The notes under the pieces are model-generated. The model was not told the origin of the DNA, ran no database searches, and was given only the letters and a program-made list of their open reading frames with translations. A stretch of 64,000 nt of DNA from Falsiroseomonas sp050563545 (lineage in GTDB: Bacteria > Pseudomonadota > Alphaproteobacteria > Acetobacterales > Acetobacteraceae): the NCBI RefSeq assembly GCF_050563545.1, contig NZ_JBNXUM010000022.1:55531-119530 (forward strand). Reading direction: 5' to 3'. This document shows, one piece after another, positions 35,961 through 44,585 of the stretch. A program made the position numbers and the translations under genes. Numbering within the stretch: position 1 is the first letter of the stretch; each line of letters starts with the position of its first letter.

Positions 35961-36188
35961 TTGCGGCTCATCATCGCCTTTGCCGGAAGCGCCACGCTCA
36001 GCTGGTCCGTGGCATCGCTGTTCACGGCGTCAGCCGCGGACAGGCCCCTGTTAATCGGGGCCGCGACAATCGCCTTGGCCGTCCCGGTGGCGCTGGAAAG
36101 GCGGTATGGCGCCCGCAAGCTGCGCGAGATGCAGCGAGAGCGGCAGGACTATTCCCGCTCGATGGATCCGGATGCGTGGCCAGGCTGA
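35961..36188 (+). CDS. small hypothetical membrane protein (75 aa)
   Basis: From TTG 35961, preceded by GGGAGGGG, the product begins LRLIIAFAGSATLSWSVASL and has two hydrophobic helices (about 2-21 and 30-46), then a charged tail with ERRYGARKLREMQRERQDYS. No family was recognised. The 35605-35960 interval before it holds only short hairpins such as TGGGACTCAGTCCCA. Confidence 0.45.
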   Translation: MRLIIAFAGSATLSWSVASLFTASAADRPLLIGAATIALAVPVALERRYGARKLREMQRERQDYSRSMDPDAWPG

Positions 36189-36207
36189 CGAGCAGGGCGC
36201 CGTTTAC

Positions 36208-36540
36208 ATGACCATACAAAACTGGACCGCGAACGCGGACTCCGCGGGAGGTTACCCGGAGCCGCGAGCGACGACGGTGTTTGGCCCATCGTTCGACCAG
36301 ACGGCAATCGAGACGGGCTTGCGCACCTGCGACGCCAATGCAGAAGCGGCGGCGCTAAGAGCGTTCGTGGCCGGGCTCTCGCGCTCCGGACGCGCGTTGC
36401 TGCTGGCGACTCTGCGTCGCCAAGCGGCTGACCAGCACATGCCGCCGTACCTGCGATCCGACATCGCCGCGCTGATTGACGACCTCGCTTCCGTATTCGC
36501 CGAGCTTCGCGATCCGGTGTGTTCCAAGGACGTGACTTAG
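36208..36540 (+). CDS. hypothetical protein (110 aa)
   Basis: ATG 36208 begins MTIQNWTANADSAGGYPEPR. The body is predicted soluble and alpha-helical, with AALRAFVAGLSRSGRALLLA and PPYLRSDIAALIDDLASVFA segments. It starts 19 bp after the small membrane protein and may be co-transcribed with it. No recognised family. Confidence 0.45.
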   Translation: MTIQNWTANADSAGGYPEPRATTVFGPSFDQTAIETGLRTCDANAEAAALRAFVAGLSRSGRALLLATLRRQAADQHMPPYLRSDIAALIDDLASVFAELRDPVCSKDVT

Positions 36541-36618
36541 CGCGTGTGGTGTGGCTGGCCGAGCGGGCCACAGCGAGAGCGCCGTGACTTGCAAAGAGCG
36601 ATGAAGAGCCTGGGACCA

Positions 36619-36655
36619 GGGCGGACGCCGGGTCAGCGCCTGTAGGCGTCCGCCC
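36619..36655. terminator. bidirectional hairpin between convergent genes
   Basis: An 11-bp perfect stem (36619-36629, GGGCGGACGCC, with 36645-36655) around a 15-nt loop. It lies between the stop of the 110-residue protein and the stop of the minus-strand pilin gene, as expected for a shared terminator, although no T-tract follows. Confidence 0.55.
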
Positions 36656-36710
36656 CCCTAGGTCGGCGCGCGTCTGCCAGACAGCCCCTGTCTGCCGCGC
36701 TGAATCGATC

Positions 36711-36911
36711 TCAGCGGGTGAGATTTCCGCCGATGGTAGTGAAGGTGGTGTTGAGGTTGGTACCCACTGTCACGAGCGCAACGATGCAGACGACGATGAT
36801 GAGCGCCGCGATGACGCCGTACTCCACCGCCGTCACGCCCTTGCAGTCGTTCGCGAGGTTCAAGGCCAGATCCGTCCCGCGACGCGTCAGTGCCTTCACT
36901 TTCTCAAGCAC
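36711..36911 (-). CDS. Flp-family type IVb pilin
   Basis: A 66-residue prepilin. A basic leader ends in NDCKG, cleaved after G25 by a TadV/CpaA-type peptidase. The mature protein begins VTAVEYGVIAALI with the classic Glu5-Tyr6 pair and one hydrophobic helix. GTG 36911 is chosen because AAAGGGG lies 6 bp upstream. It is the second solitary Flp pilin in the window and differs from the first, which lacks Tyr6. No assembly genes are adjacent. Confidence 0.8.
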   Translation of the reverse strand: MLEKVKALTRRGTDLALNLANDCKGVTAVEYGVIAALIIVVCIVALVTVGTNLNTTFTTIGGNLTR

Positions 36912-37717
36912 GACAGTCCCCTTTCTGTCCCATGTCCAAAAAATTGAGCCCCGGCCGCCTAACAATGACCGGCGGCCATGTTCGCGTCAACAATTACGAA
37001 TCGATACGAGAATGGGACGGTGACGGCGGGCAGTACGCCTCCAAAGAATTCGGACGCGCTGCTGGCCGGCGCCCTTAGCGGCCACGCGGCGGCGAGTCCG
37101 CATAAAGCCGCCATGCTCGCCGCTTGATCGGGCGCGCGTTCGAGCCGGACCATGCCGCTCACCAGGATTAGCGTAGATCGAGATCCTGGCCGCTGTAGCC
37201 GCTGGACCGCCAGCAGGAGTTCATGCCCAGTCTCAGAGCGCGAGGGCAGAACGTGCGTCAGAGGGAACCGGAGTTGGCGCGGATGGTCGCAAGCGCCGTA
37301 AATGGATGACCGAAAATGAGGCGGAGCTAGCGCTGATGATCGCTGGCGCTGCGCTAGTGGAGTGGAACGACCTCGCCGACAGCTTCGCCACGGCCGGACT
37401 GCTCGACGTGTGGGGCGGATGCCGGACGCGGCTCCTACCGAGGAAACATGGCGGCGGGTTCGCACGCGCCAGGAGGTCTGGTGGAGTTCGGAACGATCTC
37501 ACGCGGGTTTCGCGGGCCGTTCCTCTTGCCGGCTCGGGCTGGTAGAGGGCTGGCCGGCAAGCCGCCGGACGGGGCGGAGAATGACCCCTAGCACCGACGT
37601 AATCGTGCACGGCGCCCCCAAACAGAGCGCTTCCCGATTTGGGCCAACCGCTATGTTGTGACTGAGTTCTGGGCTCTGTGGTGGTCCGACGCTAAGTGTC
37701 TCAAAAGCTACGAAATC
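36912..37717. other. gene-poor stretch upstream of the pilin, near tRNA scars
   Basis: Some 800 bp of weakly coding sequence. A plus-strand frame at 37306 reads MTENEAELALMIAGAALVEW and LADSFATAGLLDVWGG and then loses coherence, while an adjacent frame continues with DAAPTEETWRRV, which suggests a decayed small gene. The pilin promoter should lie just right of 36911. Nothing else is supported. Confidence 0.4.
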
Positions 37718-37786
37718 TGGCGGAGGGGATCGGATTCGAACCCACGATAGAGGTTTAAGCCCCTATGACGGTTTAGCAAACCGTTC
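37718..37786 (-). tRNA. 3' portion of tRNA-Ser(GCT), likely attachment-site scar
   Basis: The minus strand ends in GCCA (CCA at 37720-37718) after acceptor strand CCCCTCC, a T-arm with GGGTTCGAATCC, a long variable arm (ATAGAGG paired with CCCCTAT on the plus strand) and an anticodon arm ACGGTTTGCTAAACCGT with anticodon GCT at 37776-37774. The D-arm and the matching 5' acceptor GGAGGGG are absent upstream, so this is not a complete gene. Partial tRNA 3' ends are the usual product of integrase recombination into tRNA genes. Confidence 0.7.
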
Positions 37787-37795
37787 ACGACTGAT

Positions 37796-37904
37796 GTCGG
37801 CACAAAGAGCGGCAGCGCCGCCTTCGCAATTGCAAGCGCTTAGCGGCCGCATGGAGCGCATAGAGCGCCCCTGGCGCGCAAGGGTCGGCACAGAGGTCGG
37901 CACA
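37796..37904. repeat. three direct copies of GTCGGCACA
   Basis: Exact copies start at 37796, 37884 and 37896 in the same orientation, the last two 12 bp apart. A fourth partial copy (GTCGGCAC) lies near 38285. They sit immediately beside the tRNA-Ser fragment and could be recombinase arm-type sites, or simply part of a decayed integrase C-terminus reading VGTEVGT. Confidence 0.4.
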
Positions 37905-38031
37905 GCGCTGCCGGCTTCGCCGCCAGACACCTGGGCAGCGTTTAGCAGGTTCAAATCGGAGACACGCAGCCACTGGCAGTTGCCAATGCGATGCCGGTGC
38001 TGGAATGCTGAGGCGCCTCAGTGGCGACGAG

Positions 38032-38079
38032 AAAGTACGGGTGAGCGTACCGCCGGTTCGAATCCTACCCCATCCGCCA
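38032..38079 (+). other. second tRNA 3'-end-like fragment on the opposite strand
   Basis: The plus strand reads GGTTCGAATCCTACCCCATC followed by CGCCA, matching a T-loop, acceptor 3' strand CCCATCC, discriminator G and CCA. Upstream, GTACG (38035-38039) pairs with CGTAC (38046-38050) like a class II variable arm. The 5' side of the T-stem and the whole 5' half do not pair, so no full tRNA is present. It faces the tRNA-Ser fragment about 250 bp away and borders the defence operon. Confidence 0.5.
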
Positions 38080-38322
38080 GTTCCCTTGCGCGTCGCGCTC
38101 TCCGCCTGACCGACCGTCGCGATGAGTGGCAGGTTTTCTGGGGTTTTCGGGGCTGACCTGTTGACCGGCCCGGCTCGGAGACGGCAGGAAATCGCTCTCC
38201 GGAGGCCGTTTCTCTCCGGACCTCCTGACTTGGGCGATTTAGTACGGAACGCGAGAACCTAGGTAAACGGCCTGTTTCCGCGCGGTCGGCACTTGCCGTT
38301 GTTCGAACCCCACTTGCCCGAA

Positions 38323-38357
38323 ATCCGTACTTCGAGAGCAAACACTTAGGTACGGAT
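38323..38357. terminator. hairpin downstream of the defence operon
   Basis: ATCCGTAC (38323-38330) and GTACGGAT (38350-38357) form an 8-bp stem with a 19-nt loop, starting 13 bp past the last stop of the minus-strand operon. It lacks a clear T-tract, so its terminator function is tentative. The surrounding 38080-38369 contains no gene. Confidence 0.35.
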
Positions 38358-38369
38358 CTGGCGCCCCTG

Positions 38370-39660
38370 TCAGGCACTTGTGCCGCCTGGGGCGACGGGA
38401 GTGGTTGCTTCGCCTGCTGCCTGAAACTCCTTGTAGGCCTTGTCCCAGTCCACAGCCGGGAAGGCCTCCCGAAGGCTCTGGACGAAATCCGGCTTGTTCA
38501 GGGTCTCGAAGGTGACGTCCTTGTATGTCTGCTTGAGCTCCATCCTCTTGATCAGCTCGTCCGCCTTCGGGATTACACCCTCCAACTGCTGCCGCAGCCA
38601 GCGGCGGGGCATCCTCATCGGTGGGCTCGGGCGACAGCAGTTGCCCGAGGAAACTGTCAGGAAGGTTCGCCAACACAGCTGGAACATAATATGTGACGAT
38701 CTCGTCGCGGGACGCATTGAGGCTGACTTGCAGCTTGTCTCTCACCTTGGCCTGGAATTCCTCCAGCTTGGTGCGCAGCTCGTTGAGCCGCTTCTCAAAC
38801 AATGGCTTCCTCGCCTTCAGCAGCACACGGCCGTGGTCCTTCCCGAGTGATGGCGTGAAGCTGTCCCGGATGCCCTTCAGCGCATCCTCAATATGCTTGG
38901 ACGACAGCTCGCTTTCGCGTTCGATCAGGTCAAAGGTCGTGTTGAACCTCGACTGTGCTCCCTCCGGCACTCCGAGGTTCTGGATGACCTTGGGGATCGC
39001 CAGCTTCCGGCGTTGGATGGCCGCACCGGTGAGATTTAGTTCCACGTATTGCAGGTAGGGCTCGAAGACGCGGACCTGGCGGGCGACGTCGAAGCTTACC
39101 GGTGGCGCATCCTTCAGGCTTTGCTCAACCTCGGCAAACTGCGTCGGCGGGATGTCATCCGACCTAACCTCGACTGCTTGCTCCTGGATCCTTTCCCGTT
39201 CCTCGGGCGTCTTCGCCATCGCAACGGCGATCGCCTTGGCAGCCGGGGAAAGCCGAGCGAGGGCTTCCCGCACTTGCTCCGGAGACAAGCGGAGCGCGTT
39301 TGGAGCCTCGGTCTCCCGCCGGTCGGCCTCGAGGTACCGCGCGACGGGCGTGAAGATGAAACCCGCATCGTCAACCACCAGGAGGCCGGTGCGCAGTCCT
39401 GGGGTTGAGCGCACCGCAATGCCGGCAGCTCGCAGCGCGGTGACGGCGGCGAGGTCGCCGAAACCCATCCTCATCACACGCTCATCGAAGTCCAGGATGA
39501 CTGTGATCAGGACCGGATCTAGGTGCTTGGCAAGCCGGGCGAGGGCCTCGGCGGGTTCTTGCTGGATCCCCGGCGCCGCATAGCAGACTGAGACCTGGGC
39601 GCCGCCGATGCACGCCGCCATCGCAGACGAATCCAGCGAGAGAAACATCGGACCAGTCAC
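38370..39660 (-). pseudogene. PLD-like protein of the defence operon, interrupted by a frameshift
   Basis: The last gene of the operon; its start overlaps the helicase stop (ATGA at 39660). The N-terminal 110 residues (SLDSSAMAACIGGAQVSVCY, later GLLVVDDAGFIFTPVARY) resemble a phospholipase D-fold half that lacks a clear HxK pair. A helical middle (about 130-345) contains EEFQAKVRDKLQVSL. Near 38600, at the CCCCGCCGC tract, the frame shifts by one. The first frame turns into low-complexity sequence ending at 38239. The other frame continues sensibly as RWLRQQLEGVIPKADELIKR and ends at 38370. The intact product would be about 430 residues. Confidence 0.7.
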
Positions 39661-42600
39661 TGCGGCTTACCCCATCGCGGATCTGCCAACGCTGCGTCCA
39701 ACTCGCGGCCAGTGAGCCGGGTCTTGACCTGGCTGGGACCGAGGTCTGCTCGAAACTCTCGGAGATCCGCGATGTGGTGGCCTTCCCAATCCGGATAGCC
39801 TCCAAGTCGCCCAAACACGTTCTGGAGGCGATGAGCGGTCGGCGTCTGCTCGCCCGCCAGCCTATGAAACTTCCCATTCAGATCATCGATATCCGGCTCG
39901 AAGCAGATCAGGAGTCGGCCAAGTTCATCGACCAACCGAAGCCGCGCCGCTTCGTTCTGGGCCGCGGCTTTCGCCGCCGCAGCTGCCGCGGCTCGATCCA
40001 CCATCCCAGCGACAGTTGTCTGTGCCGAGAGGCGGAGGTTTGCTCGCGCGGCCTGCCAGGCCCCCGTTGGGGCCTCATTGCCATCCCAGGCCGCCACGAG
40101 AGCCTTCAGATCGGCGAAGGACCTGACCTCCCTCATCCCTTCTCCGCCCAGCCAAGCGCAGAGAGTAACTCGGAAAGCTCCTGCCTCGGCTGAAACCAGT
40201 AATAGCGGCAGCCGCTCACCAGGCTGTTGCAGTTGCCGCCACATAGCGTGTTGGCGCGTGTCGAGCCCATCGACACAGGCGGCATCAGGTGCGGCTGCGA
40301 TCGCAGACGGATGCGTTGCGAGGCGCAGAGGGCCGTCGCCGATGCGGTGCATCGTGTTGCTCTCGGCCGTCACTTGCACACCTGTCCCGTCGAGCCCTGC
40401 AAGAAGTGCCTCGATATCGCCAGTCGAGAACAGACCGGCCTCGACCGCCATCGGGACAGGCTCGTCCTCTGGGAACGCCTGCATCAGGGTTGGATTGGCG
40501 CGGATCTCGTCTGCGGCTCGCGCCAGGGCGTCTTCGTCAACTTCCTCGCGGCCGATCAGCATGCGCAACGCCTGTGATAGCACAGGCTGCATCGGCCCCA
40601 CGAAGGTCTCGAAAAGGCCGCAGCGCGACGCAAGTGCCTTGTACACCCGCTCATCGACGCTGTGCTTAAGGTAGAGGTTGACCACGGGCAGCACGGGCAG
40701 CTCCTGCCCGATGCGGTCGATACGCCCGATCCGCTGCTCGACCTTCGAGGGGTTCCAAGGCAGGTCAAAGTTGACCAGGGCACCGGCGGCCTGAAGGTTG
40801 AGCCCCTCGCTCGCAGCATCCGTACAGACGAGAACCTTGATGGTGCCGTCGCGAAGCGCCTTGGTGACCACCTCCTTCGAGGCAGAAACCCAACCATTTC
40901 CTGACCGCAGAGCCCCGCCTTCGCCGGAATAGGACGCCACTGATGTGCCGAAGGCACCTACGAGGGCATCGCGCAGATACACCATCGTGTCGGAGTAGCC
41001 GGTGAAGATGAGAACAGCTCTACCGTCGCCGGTAAGCTGTTTGGCCCGTGCCACCAGCCGGTCGCGCTTCGTATCAAGGGCGCCGAGTGCCGCGATCCGC
41101 TCCAGAAGCTCTTCGACCTCGACGAGCTCCGCGCGCGCTTCCTCAGGCGTCTCAGGCAGCGCCGACGTCAACTTCACATTCAGCAAGTCCTCCAGCTCCT
41201 GGGCGTCCTCGATGTCGAGAACACTCGGATCCGGAGCATGCTGGGCGATCACGGCCTTCAGACCGGTCGCGCGACGCTCCAGGCTTTTGCGCAACGCCAC
41301 CGGCGAGCTCGCCGCACGCCGGCGATAGATCGTCATCACGAAGCCCTTGCCGGGCTTTTGGTTCTCGAGCTCGTCGAAGCGGCGATCGATGTAGCTCGTG
41401 ACCGCCTCGTAGACTTCGCGCTCCTCCGCAGTCTCAAAGTCGAACGGGTCGTCCTTCACATCCCTGCTCGGCGGTGGGCGATCGAGCAGGCCCATCTCGA
41501 AGTACTTGCGCAGCGTACGCCTCGTGTTGCGGTGCATGCGCCTGGCCAACGGCGAGCAGGCGCGCAGCCACCGCACTGCGTCCTGCCGTGATGCCGCAGG
41601 CAGGAAACGCAGAGCCTTCGCGAAGGCATCCGCATCATCGATGGGAGGCAAGCCGAGGCTGGCTGGCGCAGGCGGACACTGTGGAGTCGCGGTTAGGATT
41701 CGCGCCAAGGCCATGCCTTCGCTGCGCGGCAGCGTTCCGCGGTCCAGGCTCGCCAGCGCCTCGTAGAAGCGGCGGACGACGTGGAAGCCGGAAAGCCACA
41801 ACCCACCCTCACCGAGCACCTGCAGCAGATCCCAGGGCTCCCAGGGGTGCGTCTGCATCGGCGTGGCCGACAGGATCATGAAGCCGCGCGCTTGGCCCTT
41901 CATCTGCATCTGACGCAGCAGGCCGAGCAGCAAGGTTGGCGTGTTGAATTCGCCCTCGATCTGGCTGGCGCGCCGAGCGGCATGGCCTTCGTCCAGCAGC
42001 ACGAGGTCCCAGGGTGTAGCGGCCATCAATGTCGGCAGATTGCTCTCCGAGCGCGCGGTCTCGCGGCTCAGCAGGAGCAGCGGCTCCTCCAGAGCCTCGG
42101 CCAGGCCAGAGACCGCCTGCTTCGTGCCATCTGGCCAGACGAGCGTCTTCGGCCCATCCATCCGCGGCACACGCAGGCCGCCCTTCTCACGGAGTTCTCC
42201 CTGCCACTGCGGCAGCAGGTTGGCGGGGGGCAGGATCAGCGCGCGCTTCACCCCACGACCTGCGAGCAGACGGCGCAGCGCAAGGATCGCCTCGACGGTC
42301 TTGCCCATGCCGACCTCGTCACAGAGCAGGCGCCCCTCGGGCCAAGCCGCGGCCGTTTCGGCGACCACATGCCGCTGATGCGGCCAGAGCGTGACGGGGG
42401 CCATCACGTCGCAGGTCGCCGCTCCGCCGTCTGGCATGTAGGGCGCCTCGAGGGCATAGCCCCACAGCATGGCGGCTCGCTGGCGACGCAGGTTGTCTTC
42501 GGGCTCCGCAACCGGCGGCGCTTCTGGCGCCAGCTTGATCAGCTCGTCCCGTACCGCATCGGGCAAGGACACGGCTACCACAGCCGGGTCGTCGCCCGAC

Positions 42601-43205
42601 CACAGCAACTCGAACTCATCGCGAAAGTGCGCGTGACGTTCGGGATCATCCCAGCTTCGGCTGATCTCAAGCTTCTCGTAGTTGCCGCGGATGCCCTTGG
42701 CACTCTCGTTGCCGCTCCCGGCGAAGACCACTGCGTCGTCAGCCGCGTCCACAAACAGCCCGAACTTGGCGTGCAGGATGCCGTCACCCTGCCGCATGAC
42801 GCCGACTTTCATCTCCAGCCAGCCTTCGCGTGCCAGCCAGGCCAGCATCTCCAGCCGGCCCTTCTGCAAGGCGGTCTCCGGCGTGCCCAGGCGCGCGAGC
42901 AGAGCATCGATCAGAGGCGCGTCATTGCCGGCATCGAGCAGCGCCCGAACGTCGGGCTCGGCCAGCTCCTCGTTCACCAGGAGGCGCAGCGCGGGCTTCT
43001 TGGTGATGGCACCATCGACGATGCGCTGGATGAACGCGCCGAAACCGGAAGCGGCGGCTGCGAGGACGGAAGACGAGAAGTAGGCGCAGCATCGATCGTA
43101 TCGCACCGCGCGGCACAGCCCGGGCTCGTAAAGTCGGGCGACCAGCTGGCCGTCCGGGGCGCGGAGAAAGCGCGGCCAGTCAACGTCGCGCAGGGATGGC
43201 GTCAT
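39657..43205 (-). CDS. PLD-domain SNF2-family helicase of Hma-type defence operon
   Basis: A 1,182-residue protein. An N-terminal phospholipase D-like nuclease domain (about 1-200) has LHAKFG (H145, K147) followed by AGSGNES. The SNF2 ATPase core follows: WPHQ, Walker A DEVGMGKT (295-302), and a DEGH box (405-408) in place of DEAH. The second helicase lobe has LIFTGYSDTMVYL, VCTDAASEGLNLQ and QRIGRIDRIGQ. A C-terminal region of about 300 residues precedes the stop, which overlaps the PLD-like gene. ATG 43205 has GAGGGGG upstream; an earlier GTG at 43241 is possible. Such helicases translocate on DNA and here may couple tracking to cleavage. Confidence 0.9.
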   Translation of the reverse strand: MTPSLRDVDWPRFLRAPDGQLVARLYEPGLCRAVRYDRCCAYFSSSVLAAAASGFGAFIQRIVDGAITKKPALRLLVNEELAEPDVRALLDAGNDAPLIDALLARLGTPETALQKGRLEMLAWLAREGWLEMKVGVMRQGDGILHAKFGLFVDAADDAVVFAGSGNESAKGIRGNYEKLEISRSWDDPERHAHFRDEFELLWSGDDPAVVAVSLPDAVRDELIKLAPEAPPVAEPEDNLRRQRAAMLWGYALEAPYMPDGGAATCDVMAPVTLWPHQRHVVAETAAAWPEGRLLCDEVGMGKTVEAILALRRLLAGRGVKRALILPPANLLPQWQGELREKGGLRVPRMDGPKTLVWPDGTKQAVSGLAEALEEPLLLLSRETARSESNLPTLMAATPWDLVLLDEGHAARRASQIEGEFNTPTLLLGLLRQMQMKGQARGFMILSATPMQTHPWEPWDLLQVLGEGGLWLSGFHVVRRFYEALASLDRGTLPRSEGMALARILTATPQCPPAPASLGLPPIDDADAFAKALRFLPAASRQDAVRWLRACSPLARRMHRNTRRTLRKYFEMGLLDRPPPSRDVKDDPFDFETAEEREVYEAVTSYIDRRFDELENQKPGKGFVMTIYRRRAASSPVALRKSLERRATGLKAVIAQHAPDPSVLDIEDAQELEDLLNVKLTSALPETPEEARAELVEVEELLERIAALGALDTKRDRLVARAKQLTGDGRAVLIFTGYSDTMVYLRDALVGAFGTSVASYSGEGGALRSGNGWVSASKEVVTKALRDGTIKVLVCTDAASEGLNLQAAGALVNFDLPWNPSKVEQRIGRIDRIGQELPVLPVVNLYLKHSVDERVYKALASRCGLFETFVGPMQPVLSQALRMLIGREEVDEDALARAADEIRANPTLMQAFPEDEPVPMAVEAGLFSTGDIEALLAGLDGTGVQVTAESNTMHRIGDGPLRLATHPSAIAAAPDAACVDGLDTRQHAMWRQLQQPGERLPLLLVSAEAGAFRVTLCAWLGGEGMREVRSFADLKALVAAWDGNEAPTGAWQAARANLRLSAQTTVAGMVDRAAAAAAAKAAAQNEAARLRLVDELGRLLICFEPDIDDLNGKFHRLAGEQTPTAHRLQNVFGRLGGYPDWEGHHIADLREFRADLGPSQVKTRLTGRELDAALADPRWGKPQ

Positions 43206-43244
43206 TGGAATAACCCCCTCGCCACCCGTCGAAGCAGGCACTTC

Positions 43245-44585
43245 TTACCGGCAGCCACAGCTCAGGCCTCGAACGAATTGCGGTCCCCGGAAGGGCCATC
43301 CATGAGTGCCTTCCACACCGGCGAGTACGGGAAGCATGCCGCGCTGCGGACACTTCGCGCACAGCTTCAGCGAGCAACGCAGCCGCTTGAACGTCCGGCC
43401 GGGCTGCAACTTGGTGCCGCCGGCACGGAGCAGGACATCCACCTCCGACCATCGGAAGATGTGCTTGTAGGCAATCCGATTGTTCTCCGACCCATGATGC
43501 GGCGCTGTTGCGACGATAGGTCCCCACGGCTCGGGTCGACTGTCGAGAAAGGAGTTTCGGTACTCAGGACCGTCGCCAAGCGGTGAATCGCCGCAGAACA
43601 GGACGCCCGGGGTTCGCCTCGTAGCCGGAGCGAAGAAGGCGAGGCTCGCCTCATTCGTCGGTGAGAGTCTGGCGAGGTAGCTTAGGTCGAGTTGCTCGGG
43701 CTCCCGCTGCTCGACAGCGTTGATGGGGACGAGGAAGCCAGGCACTCCGCCCGCGGGCGCACCGGTCTTCGAGTAGGCAACGAAATCAAACCAACGAATG
43801 CGTAGGTCGCGTTCTATCGCGGCCTCAGCGATCCCGCGTATCGTCTTCGCCGTCTCGATCAGCCCGAGCCAGTACGCGGCAACAGCAGCACCCAAAGGCC
43901 GTTTGGCGCGGTTCCTGCGGTAGTGGATGGATCGACGCGCTGACTTGAATGCCTTCTGGGCAGCCTCGTCCGACCCACGCTCACGCATGTGCTTCCGCAG
44001 ATCGGCAAACCACGACGGCTCATCGAGAGGCTCAGTGGCGCCAAGATCGACAACCTCGTCGCCGCGATCAATCTGATCTCGCGGGACGTCGCTAGGCAGA
44101 TCATCGGCAGGCCTCGGCCGCTCCGTCGGAACGTCCGCAGCACGAGCCCTTTCCTGCCTGACGCGATCGCTCAGGATCTCGGCGAAATCCTCCTCCTCAA
44201 CCTCGTCGTAGTCGCGATCGGAATACTGGTCGCTCAGCTCATCCAACTCTTGAACCAGGCCGCTCATGAACCCCTTCGGATCGCGAATTAGCTCGGGGAG
44301 GACATCTACCCAGCGGCCGGGCAGCCAGACTTGCCCGAAGGAGAAAGAACGATCTTGAAGCAGGCTTGGCAGCCCTTCTGCATGGTCCTGGTCTGCGTGG
44401 GTACACACCACGATGTCGATATGGTTGAGGTCGGGAAAGTGTTCCCGCAGGACTGAGCCAACCTTGTTCCGCTCGTAGCCGCCATCGACGAGGACCGTGT
44501 AGCGACCACGACAAAGCAGGAACGACTCCCCCGATATCGGCAGGGCGTGAAGACTGCTGCGATACGGAGGGTGCGAGAGGCTCAT
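43245..44585 (-). CDS. metallo-beta-lactamase-fold hydrolase inside the defence operon
   Basis: A 446-residue protein resembling the MBL domain of ComEC-type proteins. The metal motif is CTHADQDHAEG (residues 61-71), with VLVDGG before it and LFCGDSPLG and APHHGSENN later, supplying the remaining Asp and His ligands. An acidic insert (about 115-165: RDYDEVEEEDFAEIL) and a basic segment (about 225-245) separate the halves. The C-terminus has clustered Cys (CSLKLCAKC, later CGC). Its start overlaps the methylase stop (ATGA), so it is translationally coupled to the methylase. MBL nucleases or phosphodiesterases use this fold; the substrate is unknown. Confidence 0.8.
   Translation of the reverse strand: MSLSHPPYRSSLHALPISGESFLLCRGRYTVLVDGGYERNKVGSVLREHFPDLNHIDIVVCTHADQDHAEGLPSLLQDRSFSFGQVWLPGRWVDVLPELIRDPKGFMSGLVQELDELSDQYSDRDYDEVEEEDFAEILSDRVRQERARAADVPTERPRPADDLPSDVPRDQIDRGDEVVDLGATEPLDEPSWFADLRKHMRERGSDEAAQKAFKSARRSIHYRRNRAKRPLGAAVAAYWLGLIETAKTIRGIAEAAIERDLRIRWFDFVAYSKTGAPAGGVPGFLVPINAVEQREPEQLDLSYLARLSPTNEASLAFFAPATRRTPGVLFCGDSPLGDGPEYRNSFLDSRPEPWGPIVATAPHHGSENNRIAYKHIFRWSEVDVLLRAGGTKLQPGRTFKRLRCSLKLCAKCPQRGMLPVLAGVEGTHGWPFRGPQFVRGLSCGCR

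Noticed and set aside
38000..38079. Complete plus-strand tRNA ending at CCA 38079
   Set aside because: No matching 5' acceptor (GGATGGG expected) or D-arm upstream, and two T-stem mismatches; kept only as a 3' fragment.
38239..38600. Tail of the first frame of the PLD-like gene to 38239
   Set aside because: Sequence after the frameshift is low complexity, whereas the alternative frame is protein-like and ends at 38370.
41781..43586. A 601-residue plus-strand open frame across helicase and MBL genes
   Set aside because: It crosses the junction of two well-supported minus-strand genes and shows no motif of its own.
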